Source: Neostapfia colusana
Taxonomy: Eukaryota > Streptophyta > Magnoliopsida > Poales > Poaceae
DNA: 64,000 bases
Assembly (NCBI GenBank): GCA_030760725.1
Contig: JASWHV010000001.1
Coordinates: forward strand, 23,681,928 to 23,745,927
Direction of reading: 5' to 3'
Within the stretch, counting starts at the first letter, position 1; every line of letters starts with the position of its first letter. The notes below the pieces were generated by a model, which was given only the letters and a program-made list of their open reading frames with translations, was not told the origin of the DNA and searched no databases. Position numbers and translations under genes: made by a program. Shown here one piece after another: positions 23,991-33,949 of the stretch.

Positions 23991-26148
23991 TGTGACTCCG
24001 GTCCCGTGAAAACGGAACCCAGCTAATGCATATGTGTGCCCAGGATGTTCATCACACATACACATGTATTCCACAAACTGAATTCAGAATATAACCACGA
24101 ATAATAGGGTTTAAGTACTTTATTACATCAATCTCTATCAATTCTTGCAGCGGAAGTCTCTATTCTAGCAGAGGAAGTCTCTAAACGATAGCGGAAGCAA
24201 ACTAAACATGGGAGCGGCTCCATCTCCAACTCCACAGGCAAGTTGACGGTAGATCGTGCGCCTAGTACTCCACATGATCTTCGAAGTACTCTTCTCCTGT
24301 TGCTGATGATGAAGTAATAATGCAAGTTTGAGTACATGACGTACTCAGCAAGTGCGGGAATATATGATATGTAGCTTACAGCAAGGTAGGGTTAGAAAGG
24401 CTCATAGCAGAAATCAAAGTTTATTTCATAAACATGATAAAAACAGCAGATAACTTTAAGTGAATTTAATCCCAACATATATCCAATTAAAACATTAACA
24501 TACCTCCATCATGATTCTCCACTTTTCATGTCTCATCCAGAAATTTATCTTTCTCAACTTTTTCTCATGCTCATGAATGCCATCTCATATTTATGACCAT
24601 CTCATCTCATAACCGAGACCAAAGCTCATTATCACGACTCAACAGTCCCTATTTCATTACCAAGACTCAACAGTCCCGAAACCAAACCTCAATGACCAAA
24701 CCATAACCAAACCAATAAACAAACCAATGACCATCCCAATAACCATCCCAAACCATCCATTCTAATCATGTGAGTTGTCCAGGCGCTTGTGACCGTAAGC
24801 TCGGCTATCATGATAGTTTTACACTCTGCAGAGGTGGCACCACTTTACCCACAAGTTCGTGATTTCGTCACCCGTCGGCGACTGCAGAACCTCTATTATA
24901 CCAGTACACAACCGTCAGTGTATGGCTAATAGATCACAAAATAGCCTTTACAAAGGGGCTACTAGATGTATGGACTCACTAAGATTTCACCAGCAGGCTC
25001 GAATCACCATTCTCCCACATATGGACCCCCTCTTGTGTCATGCGGTTCCCAGGGCAGTCCTCTCTCGACTCCCATTCCCCGCGCCTTCCACGGTCCATAA
25101 CAATCTAGCAACGTACCTAATTAGTCAGCTAAGCCGCACCCATATTTGGCCTTGTGGTGGCACTGTTTTTCTGGCATGTTCTGGCATGAAACGGTCCTTA
25201 GATCTATGGCAAGTAAACCACCATCTCATTCTACCACATCCACAAACCAAGCTTGCCTAGATCTCCCCCGATTCATGTTCGTTATCAACGTCAATTCTTA
25301 TTATCATTATCCATATGAGTGCAGTAGCTAGACACATTCTATCTCGCATCCTATAACCCGTATATTAGCGAAGCAAAAAGCAAAAACAACCATACCCGAC
25401 TCATCGACTTTCCCGGCGACAAGGGTGGTTAACAAAACTAGTAAACTCCTATAAAAGGGTTCCCATCAAGTTGACTCAAGCATACACAGTTTTCGCAAAC
25501 AAAACAGTTTCAAAACATGGGATCAATATGGTCAAGGGGTACTTGCCTTGTTCCTGTGGCTCTTGTTGCTCATGGATCTCGAAGTCTTGGTGTTGTAGTT
25601 CTTCGCAGATAGCTCCCTGAGCTTGTCCTTCTACTTATGATCACGCACATACAAGATTTACAGCAATCAATCATCATGCACAAACGTTACTCAAGATGCA
25701 ACGGTGTAGATGGATGCAAATCCTATGGTGCTATCAGTTTGTATGTGTTCTTCCATGTTTTAATGGCTTGCATGGGTTTTATGATGAACAAGGGTGTAAG
25801 GATCAAGTGCGGACGTGGTGATGAGACTCAAGTTCTAGATAAATTCCACCGTCAAAAACCGATCAATATGTGATCTGTCCACACAAAAAGGCTTCTGTTT
25901 GAAGAAAACAGATGCGAAGAAAACCATGATGATGTCGTAAGGTGGTAGCAACGACCTACCTCGGCCTCCTCCTAGTAATGGAAGCAGCGGGGAGCTCGTC
26001 GGCGGCTCACCGGTGGGGCTCACTATCGCCTGAACTCCGGCGAGGGGGTGGAAAGTCTAACTCGGCGAGCTGGGGCTAGGGCTTCCAAGTCGCCGACTTA
26101 GGGAGAGGAAAATAAGAGTACGTGGTTGCAGCCAGGGTTTTCAGGTTC

Positions 26149-26156
26149 TATTTATA
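26149..26156 (-). promoter_or_regulatory. TATA box of family E LTR
   Basis: TATAAATA followed by GAAC on the - strand. The same box is at 21685-21692, 51875-51882, 59779-59786 (-) and 61767-61774 (+), always downstream of the G-box array in the element's sense. Confidence 0.7.
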
Positions 26157-26354
26157 AGGGGTGAATGAAGAGTCCTACTCCAATTAGATTTCAAATAAGA
26201 GTCCTATTCAAATTGTTTTGGATCTTAACAACTTATCTTCAATCAATTTGGTTTGTAGTATTCAACGTGGAAGAATTTGTATCGGTTTCCTCAGCACCGG
26301 GTACTCGCGTACAGGGGAAAAATGCTTAAGGATATCGTCCTTCTGTAGGGATAA

Positions 26355-27235
26355 GCTCCGGAGGCTCCACGTGTCCAGCGGGGGCCGGGCCTCCCTTCTC
26401 CGCAAAGGCGGGCTGCGGTTGTGCCGCGTGTCTGGCAGGCGGGACCTCCCTCTCTTCAGAGGCGAGCTCCGCGTGCGCTACGTGTCTTGGCGGGTCGGGC
26501 CTCCCCTTTCTACAGAGGTGAGCTCTGGGGTCGCCACGTGTCAGTTCCGGACCTCCCCTCTCCTCGGAGGTGGGATCCGAGAGTGCCACATGTCCAAAAG
26601 CATCAGACCCTTCAGGGCGAGCTCCGGGGATGACACGTGCCCAGTGGACCGTACCTCTCGGAGGCGAGCTCCGAGAGTGCCACGTGTCTCGCAGCGCTAG
26701 ACTTCCTTTCTCCTCAGGGACGAGCTCCGAGGTCGACACGTGCCTATTGGTGTCGGGCCTCCCTTCCCTTCGGAGGTGTACTCCGATGATGACACGTGTC
26801 CTGTAGTGTCGAACCTCCCTTCTCCTCGGAAGTGAGCTCCAAGGATGACACATGTCCAACAGTGTCGAACCTCTCGGAGACGAGCTCCGAGGGTGACACG
26901 TGTCCCGTGGGGCAAACCTCTCGGAGGTGAGCTCCGAGAGCGACACGTGTCCCGTGGGGCGGACCTCCTGGGGGTGAGCTCCGAGAGTGACACGTGTCCC
27001 ACGAGGTTGGGCCTTGCTTTTCCGCAGCGACTAGCTCCGGTGGGGACACGTGTTCTGCGGGGCTGGACCTCGCTTCTCCGCAGAGACAAGCCCCGGAGGC
27101 AACACGTGTTCAGCGGGTCAGACCTCGCCCCTTCTCAGAGGCTAGCTCCGAGCCTCCCACGTGTCTGGCGATGCCGGACCTCACCCCTTCCGCAGGGATG
27201 AGCTCCGAAAACGCCACGTGGCCAGCAGGCCGTGG
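26355..27235 (-). repeat. G-box/ABRE tandem array in family E LTR
   Basis: About 17 units averaging about 51 bp, most with CACGTG or CACGTGTC (for example near 26366, 26533, 26893, 27046 and 27110). Units also carry GAGCTC and short inverted repeats such as CCTCTCGGAGG. The array lies about 200-1090 bp upstream of the TATA box. Long ORFs here arise from the GC-rich repeat and are not genes. Confidence 0.85.
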
Positions 27236-28337
27236 GAAGTGTCGACAGTGCTCCTCGGCGAACTGGAATTGGCTCTTTTTGGCTATATTTCTGATTCTTT
27301 CTTAGTTTCTACTTCTTTTAAAATGTTTCTTTATATGAAATATGCATGCATGCGTGAATATGAAATTGAGGGTGTTAGCCTACAGATATGTTGGAAGAAC
27401 AAGCTAGGGAATAATTGGGGGGTTATGTGGAGCCCCTACCCTTTCATTTAAGAAGGAGGTCTTCCTACCAGTCTTGAAACTAGATCTTCTTCCGAGTTTC
27501 GTTCTCTATGGCATATGAATTGCTGTACTGCCAGTTTTCACTCTCTTCTAAGGGATCTCCTTAGGTTGGTATGTCAAGTGGGTTCTATCGCATTTGAGAC
27601 AGGTAGCCGAAGAAGACTGATGATGAGCCCTACGTTCTTGTCTTCCTGGTAGTCATAAGTCAGATATCCTGTTTGCTTCAAATCATTCCATCTCGAGGGA
27701 AGGTTGCTTTTGCACGAGTATCGAAGGAGAGCAGAGTAAAATCTTTCTTTGCATGGCGGCGTAGGTTGAGTTCACGTTTTTATTGATTATCCCGGGAATC
27801 CGAATCCTTTGCTTTGAGAATTTCTGTATCTAGGCAGTTTGCTTACTACAGCCCCTTGCTTTCCCTCGCTCTACCCAATTAAGGGCAGAGCTCACTCTCC
27901 CAACCATCCGGACAGGTATCTCATTGATCTTTCATTTTCTATAGAAACAACAACATGCTGAATCGGACTCTACCCCGAGAAGACAGTCTTCCTCACCTTT
28001 AATGAAAAGCCTCCTCTATCACTCGTTTAGATAGGGCTGAAGGTATCCCTACCTTTCTAGAGCAAAGGCTTTTCTAGGCTAGGAAAAGGGCTCCCTCGTT
28101 GACTTGTCTTTTCTGGGTTTACTTTTATTTTCTGGATGTACCAATCTAGGCATTAATACTTTCTAAAAGTCTATTTTAAAAAGTAGATTAGAGTATCCGA
28201 CCTTGGGAGGAATTCAATTGATAGAGAAACAAAGCAAACTTCCTCTTAGTATTTGCCATTGGTATTTCCCTTCGGTAAAATTTCAATTAATATTTCCTAC
28301 TGGGATTTCCCTTTGGGAAAACCTATTGGATATTGAC

Positions 28338-28470
28338 GGTGGTTCCTGTTTGGAGAAGAATCAACAGAATAGCTAATAGCATAAAAACGGATCCAAGTAA
28401 AGTATATAGGAAAAACTGATATGCTGCCTTGATCTTTCTTTGTCTCGAACCCCATACCCCTATAATGATG
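28338..28470 (-). pseudogene. nad4: nad4 exon 2 fragment (mitochondrial complex I subunit 4)
   Basis: The - strand encodes 44 residues characteristic of plant NAD4, including IIIGVWGSRQRKIKAAYQFF, GSVFMLLAILLILLQTGTT and the membrane segment between. The reading starts in phase (last base of a split codon at 28470), exactly after a group II intron end. Similarity stops after GTT at 28338. It is a nuclear remnant without a nuclear promoter or transit peptide. Confidence 0.88.
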
Positions 28471-28870
28471 GTAGAGTCAGGGGTGGCCCCAAAGCGGAAT
28501 TGACCGGTGGTGGTTGGTCGAAGCTCCAGTGGGTAGCCACTCCCTTCTCAGGGAACCGTACGTGAGACTTCCGCATCATACGGCTCCGTCCCGAGCTTCC
28601 GTCGTCGGCCCTTGTCATTAGACCACTATGCGCTTGTCTTTTCCGCCTTGACTCTCGAATCTTTTGCTTCTCGGGTGGTGGCGAACAATGGTGCTTGCGT
28701 TGCGGGAGATGCCCGCGCGTCGGGCCCGGCCTGCTTCCTGCCCGAAGAAGGCTAGCCGGACTAGTGGTAGGAGACCCGACCGTAAAAAACCCTACCTTTC
28801 GAACCCGCCCGTTCGTTATATAAGGCTGCAAGATGAAAAGGAGAATGCATTCTTTCATTCTTTGAGTACG
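28471..28870 (-). other. nad4 intron 3' part (group II intron remnant)
   Basis: Directly upstream of the nad4 exon on the - strand. It ends with a domain VI-like hairpin (about 28490-28535) and a 34-nt domain V at 28553-28586. The extent to the right is approximate. The ORF at 28460-28858 (-) is incidental. Confidence 0.7.
28553..28586 (-). other. Group II intron domain V
   Basis: The - strand reads GAGCCGTATG, a stem and loop, then CACGTACGGTTC: the conserved 34-nt catalytic hairpin of group II introns. No maturase is seen. Confidence 0.85.
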
Positions 28871-29278
28871 TAAAAAAGATTAGTGAGGCAAACTTCTTCC
28901 CGCGCTTTCTATCTCTATACACACGTGAAAAGGAAGCAGATGCACGGGGTTGATTTGGAATGAATTCCTTCTATTCACTGGCTCGCTCTTTCCGTGGATA
29001 CAGACGTATTAGAATAGGGAGCTCTTTCTTCAGTCTAGGCATGAAGGAGAAAGGCTTTGAATATAAACAGCACTCTGTCACGATTCGTGGGCATCCCTAG
29101 TTCTTGCTCCGACCTATCTTAGTATATTTTCTAAGGCTTGCTTCCCCGGTATCCTTCCTGCTTCTTGCCAAACCCCTATCATATCTCATTTAAGTTGGGC
29201 TAGCCTCTTCCTAGGATTCCATACCTTGGGCCTTTATGTTCATAACGACGTCTGCTTGCTTTTGGTACTCCAGAAAAG

Positions 29279-29412
29279 CAAATCTTGATCGAACCTATAT
29301 TTGCCCAATGGATACAATCTGCTCATGGTAAGACGACATATGGGTTCGATATACTCTTATCTTCAACGAATGGCCCCGCTTTCAATGCAGGTCGAAGCAT
29401 ATGGTTGCCGTT
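29279..29412 (+). pseudogene. psaB: psaB fragment (plastid photosystem I core)
   Basis: About 44 codons in frame, with ILIEPIFAQWIQSAHGKTTY and then GFDILLSSTNGPAFNAGRSI, typical of PsaB. Similarity ends abruptly after WLP at about 29412. It is a plastid-derived piece embedded beside mitochondrial genes and is non-functional. Confidence 0.85.
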
Positions 29413-29502
29413 ATGCCAGGGTCTCCTTTTTCGAGTTGGTTACTGGGCTTGCATATCCATCATTTGAGTCTCCAACAATTATTCCAATAATTACATATCC
29501 GA
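29413..29502 (+). other. Unassigned stretch between psaB and nad9 pieces
   Basis: About 90 bp not assigned to a gene. The last dozen codons may be diverged nad9, since they stay in its frame. Confidence 0.4.
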
Positions 29503-29710
29503 TTTGTGCTTTCTAAAATGGCATACCTATACAAGGGTTCAAGTTTCGATCGATATTTGCGGAGTGGATCATCCCTCTCGAAAACGAAGATTTGAAGTTG
29601 TCCATAATTTACTGAGTACTCGGTATAACTCACGCATTCGTGTACAAACAAGTGCAGACGAAGTAACACGAATATCTCCGGTAGTCAGTCCATTTCCATC
29701 AGCTGGTCGG
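29503..29710 (+). pseudogene. nad9: nad9 fragment (mitochondrial complex I subunit 9)
   Basis: In-frame codons read CFLKWHTYTRVQVSIDICGV, DHPSRKRRFEVVHNLLSTRY and then residues up to SAGR, characteristic of plant NAD9. After SAGR (29710) the frame stays open to 29851, but the sequence is unrelated to NAD9, so it is a chimeric break. The 141 bp that follow are unassigned. Confidence 0.9.
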
Positions 29711-29863
29711 TTGTCCGAGAGGACATACTCCTACTTATGGTTTAGGGCACATTACCCTTACCGCGGACAAACAGATGTCGAGGCAGCATCTTCCCTTTCT
29801 CTCAATGGATTTGGAAATCCCAAATCATTCGTATTTGATCTAAGCACGTAGGTTCGTTCCCAC

Positions 29864-29892
29864 TACAAACCTACCCCCCTTAAACTGAATCT
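29864..29892 (-). mobile_element. Element 4 remnant: LTR tail and polypurine tract (family E)
   Basis: On the + strand, TACA, then an ACCTACCCCCCTT tract and AAACTGAATCT. Read on the - strand this is a hairpin arm, polypurine tract and LTR start, matching 52721-52749 of element 5. It continues at 45324 after element 3, which duplicated the AATCT at the break. Confidence 0.85.
29888..29892. other. Target-site duplication of element 3 (left copy)
   Basis: AATCT here and at 45324-45328, exactly flanking the two LTRs. The five bases are the first part of an AATCTCG...CGAGATT inverted repeat of element 4. Confidence 0.92.
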
Positions 29893-32800
29893 TGTAAGGG
29901 CCTCAGTTTTTGACACTCATTTGCAGTGTTCATCACCACACCACACACCTCATTTGAGGAAAAATGATGAACACAAATAAAGAGCAAGTAACAATTATCA
30001 ACATGCTCATTAGGGAACAAACTCACACATTACAAAAGTGGTACTTCCCACATGTGATATAGATGGGCTGGACATATGAAAACTCCTACACTTTGCCAAG
30101 GATGTCCATGCCAAGTTTCACCCAAATTCAAAACATTTTTGAGGTCATCTTGGGTGTAGATAGGAAAGGGGCAGTTTGAAAACATATTCAAATTCAAACT
30201 GTTTTCACCCACTGAATTTAAAAGTGGAAGGCATATTCTTGCTCAGCACATTTTTGTGAGCTCACACACCAATTTTCACTCCATTTGGAGTTGATCTTGA
30301 CATGAGCTAAGGGGGAGAAATTCAAACTTTATTTGAATTTCAAACTGCACTTGTGCTGAAATTCATTCAAACCAAACCTCATTTGAACTTTGATCAATTC
30401 AAATGGCTCTTGGGTGAATAATTTGAGTTGCCAAGGGTAGAATAGGGTTCACTGTTTACCACAGCTGTTAGGAATAAATTTCAGAGGTTAAAAGAGGAGT
30501 GGGACCCACATGTCAGCCTCAGCCTCAAAGCAAACCGACTGAACCACAGTTCAGTCGGTTCCCGGCTGTTGTGCGCGCGCGCCACCGAAGGGGGCAGCCG
30601 GCGCCAGCTCCTGCTGCGTGCCCCAAGCCGGAGACCGGCCGACCGGCCTATTTATTCCCTCCCCGGCGTGCTTCAGTCGCCATTCCCCGAGCTGCCGACG
30701 TGCACGATCCATTTCTCCACTGCCATCACCGGCGCTCGAGTTCCTGCTGGATCGAGCTGATCGCAGCTTCCTCTTTCCACTCCAGGGTCCCAGCCAGGTA
30801 CTAGCGACCATCCTCCATCCTTCCCATTGATAGAAATCGATTGAAACCGAGTGATATCGGCTGTGCCGAAAGATCAAACTCGGAACTGGAAACCGCCGCA
30901 CCTCGGGCTCTCGTGGACAGCCCAACCTGGGCGTTGTCACGCCCGAGCCAAGGCACCCTTGGACGCGCAAGTGATCGGTGCTGCTCATCCCCGAGCCACA
31001 GCTCGAGTGGTTGCTCACCGGCGGCGAATTTCCACTTTTCCCCTTTCTGTGTGCAGAACGACCCTCGGGTACGATTCTGTTTAATTCGTGCTCTAGAAAG
31101 GATTAGAGGGCCTCAGGCCACTCCCACACGAACTAGACACGGTGACGCACAAGTTGCCTTCACAACTCTGGGCCGGAGAACTTCTGTGCCCGGCGTAATT
31201 CAAGGTCTACTAATGGCGGAACGCACGGGGGGTATCGGGCGCACGGTGAGGACCTATTTCGGGCCTTCCCCGAGCTGCCCCGAGTTCATGTCGACCTTCT
31301 CTGAGGTCCACTGATGCTCCCCGACCGGTTTCCCAAGTAGCTGAGGCACTAGGAGCATCAGCCGACATGGCCGAAGTCGTTCCGATATGGCGGCTCGTCG
31401 CCGACCATGCTCCGGCCGTTGTCATGAGCAGCTGACCCTCGGATCATGTTCCCCAAGTAAAAGTAGGCAGGGGCGGCCAGAATCAAGAAGTTTGAAGCTG
31501 TACAGCAGCCGGCGGCGAGCTCTCCGGCGAGGTCCCTCGGCGGCGGAGCGCGGGTGTCGCGAGGTTGAAGAAGGGGGTGGACCCCAGCTGTCAGCGGCCG
31601 ATATTTTGAATCGGGATCCGGCTGCGGCCGGGATCGGGTGTGCTGGCGCGCAAAAGCCTTGTGGGCCGCGGTGTGCTGTCGCTTCGGCGTGCGACGCGTG
31701 TCTCCTGGGCCCACGCGCGAGTTTAAACTTTTCCCCGATTTTCAGATTTCCTTCACTTCAAATCCTTATAACTTTGGCTAGAAAGCTCCAAATTGAGTGA
31801 ACCAAATTTTGCTGGATTCAGCTCTTTGAGTACTTTCCAGAAAATCAAGTGTCACTTCATGAAATTCCTTAATTCTCCAGAATTAATTCCTTAAAGTTTA
31901 AACTGTTAGGAATTTTAACTGGAGAATCATTTGGAGGAAAATCCTGAAATTTTGCTGAGATGTTCACCAAAATATCCTTGAACTACCATAAAAATTTCAG
32001 ATCCATTTGAGCTCATTTAGTCCACCTAATGGTGTGATTAGTAAAACTGTTCCAGAGAAAATAGAAAATGTTCAGAAACATTTTCAGAATTTTCTCTGAA
32101 ATTGTTTAGCTCATATCTTTAGTTAGAGACTTCCAAATTAAGTGAGACCAATTCCATTAGAACCCTCTGAAAATCTAGTTTTCAGAAAGTCATAGTTTGT
32201 TTCATGAAAATACCTAGAACACCCTAAAAGCCTTTAATTAAGGTCAAGGACATAATTATTTGTGGAGGGCTCAAATGAGCTTTGCTGCAACTAAAACTTG
32301 ACCAAGTCTCTGTTTAGGTTGTAACCGAGCCACAGTAAAAGTTTCACAGTCATTAGGTCTATCTAGTAAAGGTTATAGACTTCACAACTTCAAAGTTAAT
32401 ACAAAAGCATTTAATTAATACATACATTGTTCTTATCATGTAGTCGCTAAGGTCGAGGAGGAACCCGAAGTCCTAGACTTCGTTACTCCGGAGGAACAGC
32501 TAGCCTACGACCAAGAGCAGCAAGGCAAGCCCCGGTTTGCATTAACCATTTTATAAATTTTTATTGTTTTGAGCACATACTTGTTTTCTTTATGTTGTGC
32601 ATTAGAGTCTTGTTTGGAAATCCAACTGCATAGCCAAGAAAACCACGGGTTGGGTTTAGGATTGAAAACCCCGTTAGCCACTGCATTGCTAGGATAGAGT
32701 AGGATTCGGTACAAGTCGAGTAGTTGGAAATACTCGCGAGAATAGGCTAGAGGCACATTGCTCGGGTAGAGATAGCACATGATACACATGGCAAGAAAAT

Positions 32801-33934
32801 GAGACCGAGCGGAGAGTAAGGGCAGCAGGACTTTGGGGCCTGTGTGCTGTAGCTCCGCTTGTGTCGATTGAGGACCGAGCCGTGTGCGGGCCTGTTGAAC
32901 AAGCTAGAACAGTACCGAAGACCTACCGGCTATATGGGAACCGGGAAACTGATGTAACTCGGGTAGCTGGGTATTGAGGCATTGCCCGTCGTTCAGAGGG
33001 TAGGTTGAGAGCTCGAGGTGTAAATCAGCTGGCGGCACAGAGATGCGCGTGCAGGGACCTCTTGCTCGGGACGATGGGACCGGTTCAATATTTGGCTAAC
33101 GGGTGAAAGGTAGTCGCGTACGGCGTCCGTGATGGTTGTTGTAGGCAACATCGAGTACGGGCGTACGTGACGGGTTGTTCGGGTAACCCTGCAGGTGTAA
33201 ATCGATTATAATCGCCGTCCCTCGCGGTCAGTGAGTACCACTTGTTCACTGTACCGTGACGTAGAAAGAACAGGCTAGTTACATGTTAAAATGTTGCTGA
33301 TTGAAAGTTGGATATTGATTGTTAATGATATGTTGTAGCTTAGTGCTAACTAAAGTTCTTTTCAACTTTGGGCAAAGTACATGAGAGAAATGCGTTTCTT
33401 GTTTGATTGCGGCTCTCTCATGTGCCTTAGCGTAAAGTTCTCCACAACCTGCTGCTAAAACTTGAAAGTAAGGTTCTACTAATTAGGCGAGTCCTTGCAA
33501 ATGATTTTTACCTCATGCAACCCATCACCCTCATGTAGAAGTTTCATGTTTAGGTGAGACGGGTCAGACTTGCTGAGCCTTCGTGCTCACTGCTTGTGTT
33601 TGAAGCTTTTGCAGGGTTCTATGAGGAAGGGACTCCCGAAGAGGAGACGGAACCCCAGGAGGGGAACCCCGTCGAGTGGGAGTCGTGCACGCCGCAGAGT
33701 TAGTGTGCGAGTGTGCTAGCAAGGACACGTTCGAGGGCTGAACGTGCACTTGATGCTTAGTCTACGCCCGCGAGTGTGGACTAAACTTATTTTGATGTAA
33801 ACATGTTAATAAACTTGTTTATGTAATAAAGCTTCCGCTTCCGCTTTGTACCTTTGACGTGTGCTATACGGTGTTGTGCAACGCAGCACCCCTCAGCGTG
33901 ATCCTGGCTCGACAGGACCAGTGGGGTCGTGTCA
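29893..33934 (+). repeat. 5' LTR of element 3 (4042 bp)
   Basis: Begins TGTAAGGGCC and ends CGTGTCA just before the primer site. A weak CTATTTAT at about 30647 could serve as TATA box. The 3' half is homologous to family B LTRs, including the block near 33118-33170. ORFs such as 30841-31314 reappear unchanged in the 3' LTR and are not genes. Confidence 0.95.
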
Positions 33935-33937
33935 GCG

Positions 33938-33949
33938 TGGTATCAGAGC
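33938..33949 (+). other. Primer-binding site, element 3 (initiator tRNA-Met)
   Basis: TGGTATCAGAGC, three bases after the 5' LTR: a perfect match to the initiator tRNA-Met 3' end. There is a single copy, unlike the family E arrays. Confidence 0.94.

Larger units (their letters stand above)
21229..27377 (-). mobile_element. Element 7: family E chromovirus, degraded, - strand
   Basis: A partial 3' LTR (21229-22458) is joined directly to the zinc-knuckle region of gag (22459-23555). A leader with repeated primer sites and a complete LTR (23991-27377) follow. Everything from gag's C-terminus through pol, the polypurine tract and the last roughly 470 bp of the 3' LTR is deleted at about 22458. 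Element 2 occupies the rest of the left LTR. The right LTR is also flanked, beyond the organelle insert, by a polypurine tract of a second copy. This suggests an LTR-internal-LTR-internal tandem. Confidence 0.85.
23991..27377 (-). repeat. Complete family E LTR (3.39 kb)
   Basis: Starts TGTGACTCCGG next to a primer site and ends GAGGGTGTTA at 27377, where the expected final CA has been separated by the organelle insert (CA at 29866-29867). Homologous to 60646-63964 in reverse orientation. TATAAATA on the - strand is at 26149-26156. It serves as 5' LTR of element 7 and, judging from the polypurine tract beyond the insert, also as 3' LTR of element 4. Confidence 0.9.
27378..29863. other. Chimeric organelle-derived insert (NUMT)
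   Basis: About 2.49 kb lying cleanly between the LTR end GGTGTTA and its final bases plus polypurine tract at 29864. It contains nad4 intron and exon (-), a plastid psaB piece (+) and a nad9 piece (+), none complete. 27378-28337 and 28870-29278 show no recognisable gene but look like plant mitochondrial spacer. A 2-bp TA overlap at the junctions is consistent with end-joining. Mixed plastid and mitochondrial content fits mitochondrial DNA that already carried plastid pieces, or several fragments joined on insertion. Confidence 0.8.

Noticed and set aside
28460..28858. 132-codon - strand ORF in the organelle insert, or an active group II intron
   Set aside because: It spans an intron remnant and exon in the wrong frame. 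Only domain V, a domain VI-like hairpin and part of the upstream intron are seen, with no maturase.
30841..31314. 157-codon ORF repeated exactly at 42228-42701, plus neighbours such as 30551-31018
   Set aside because: Inside the element 3 LTRs. The duplication is explained by LTR identity, there is no recognisable domain, and overlapping ORFs exist on both strands.
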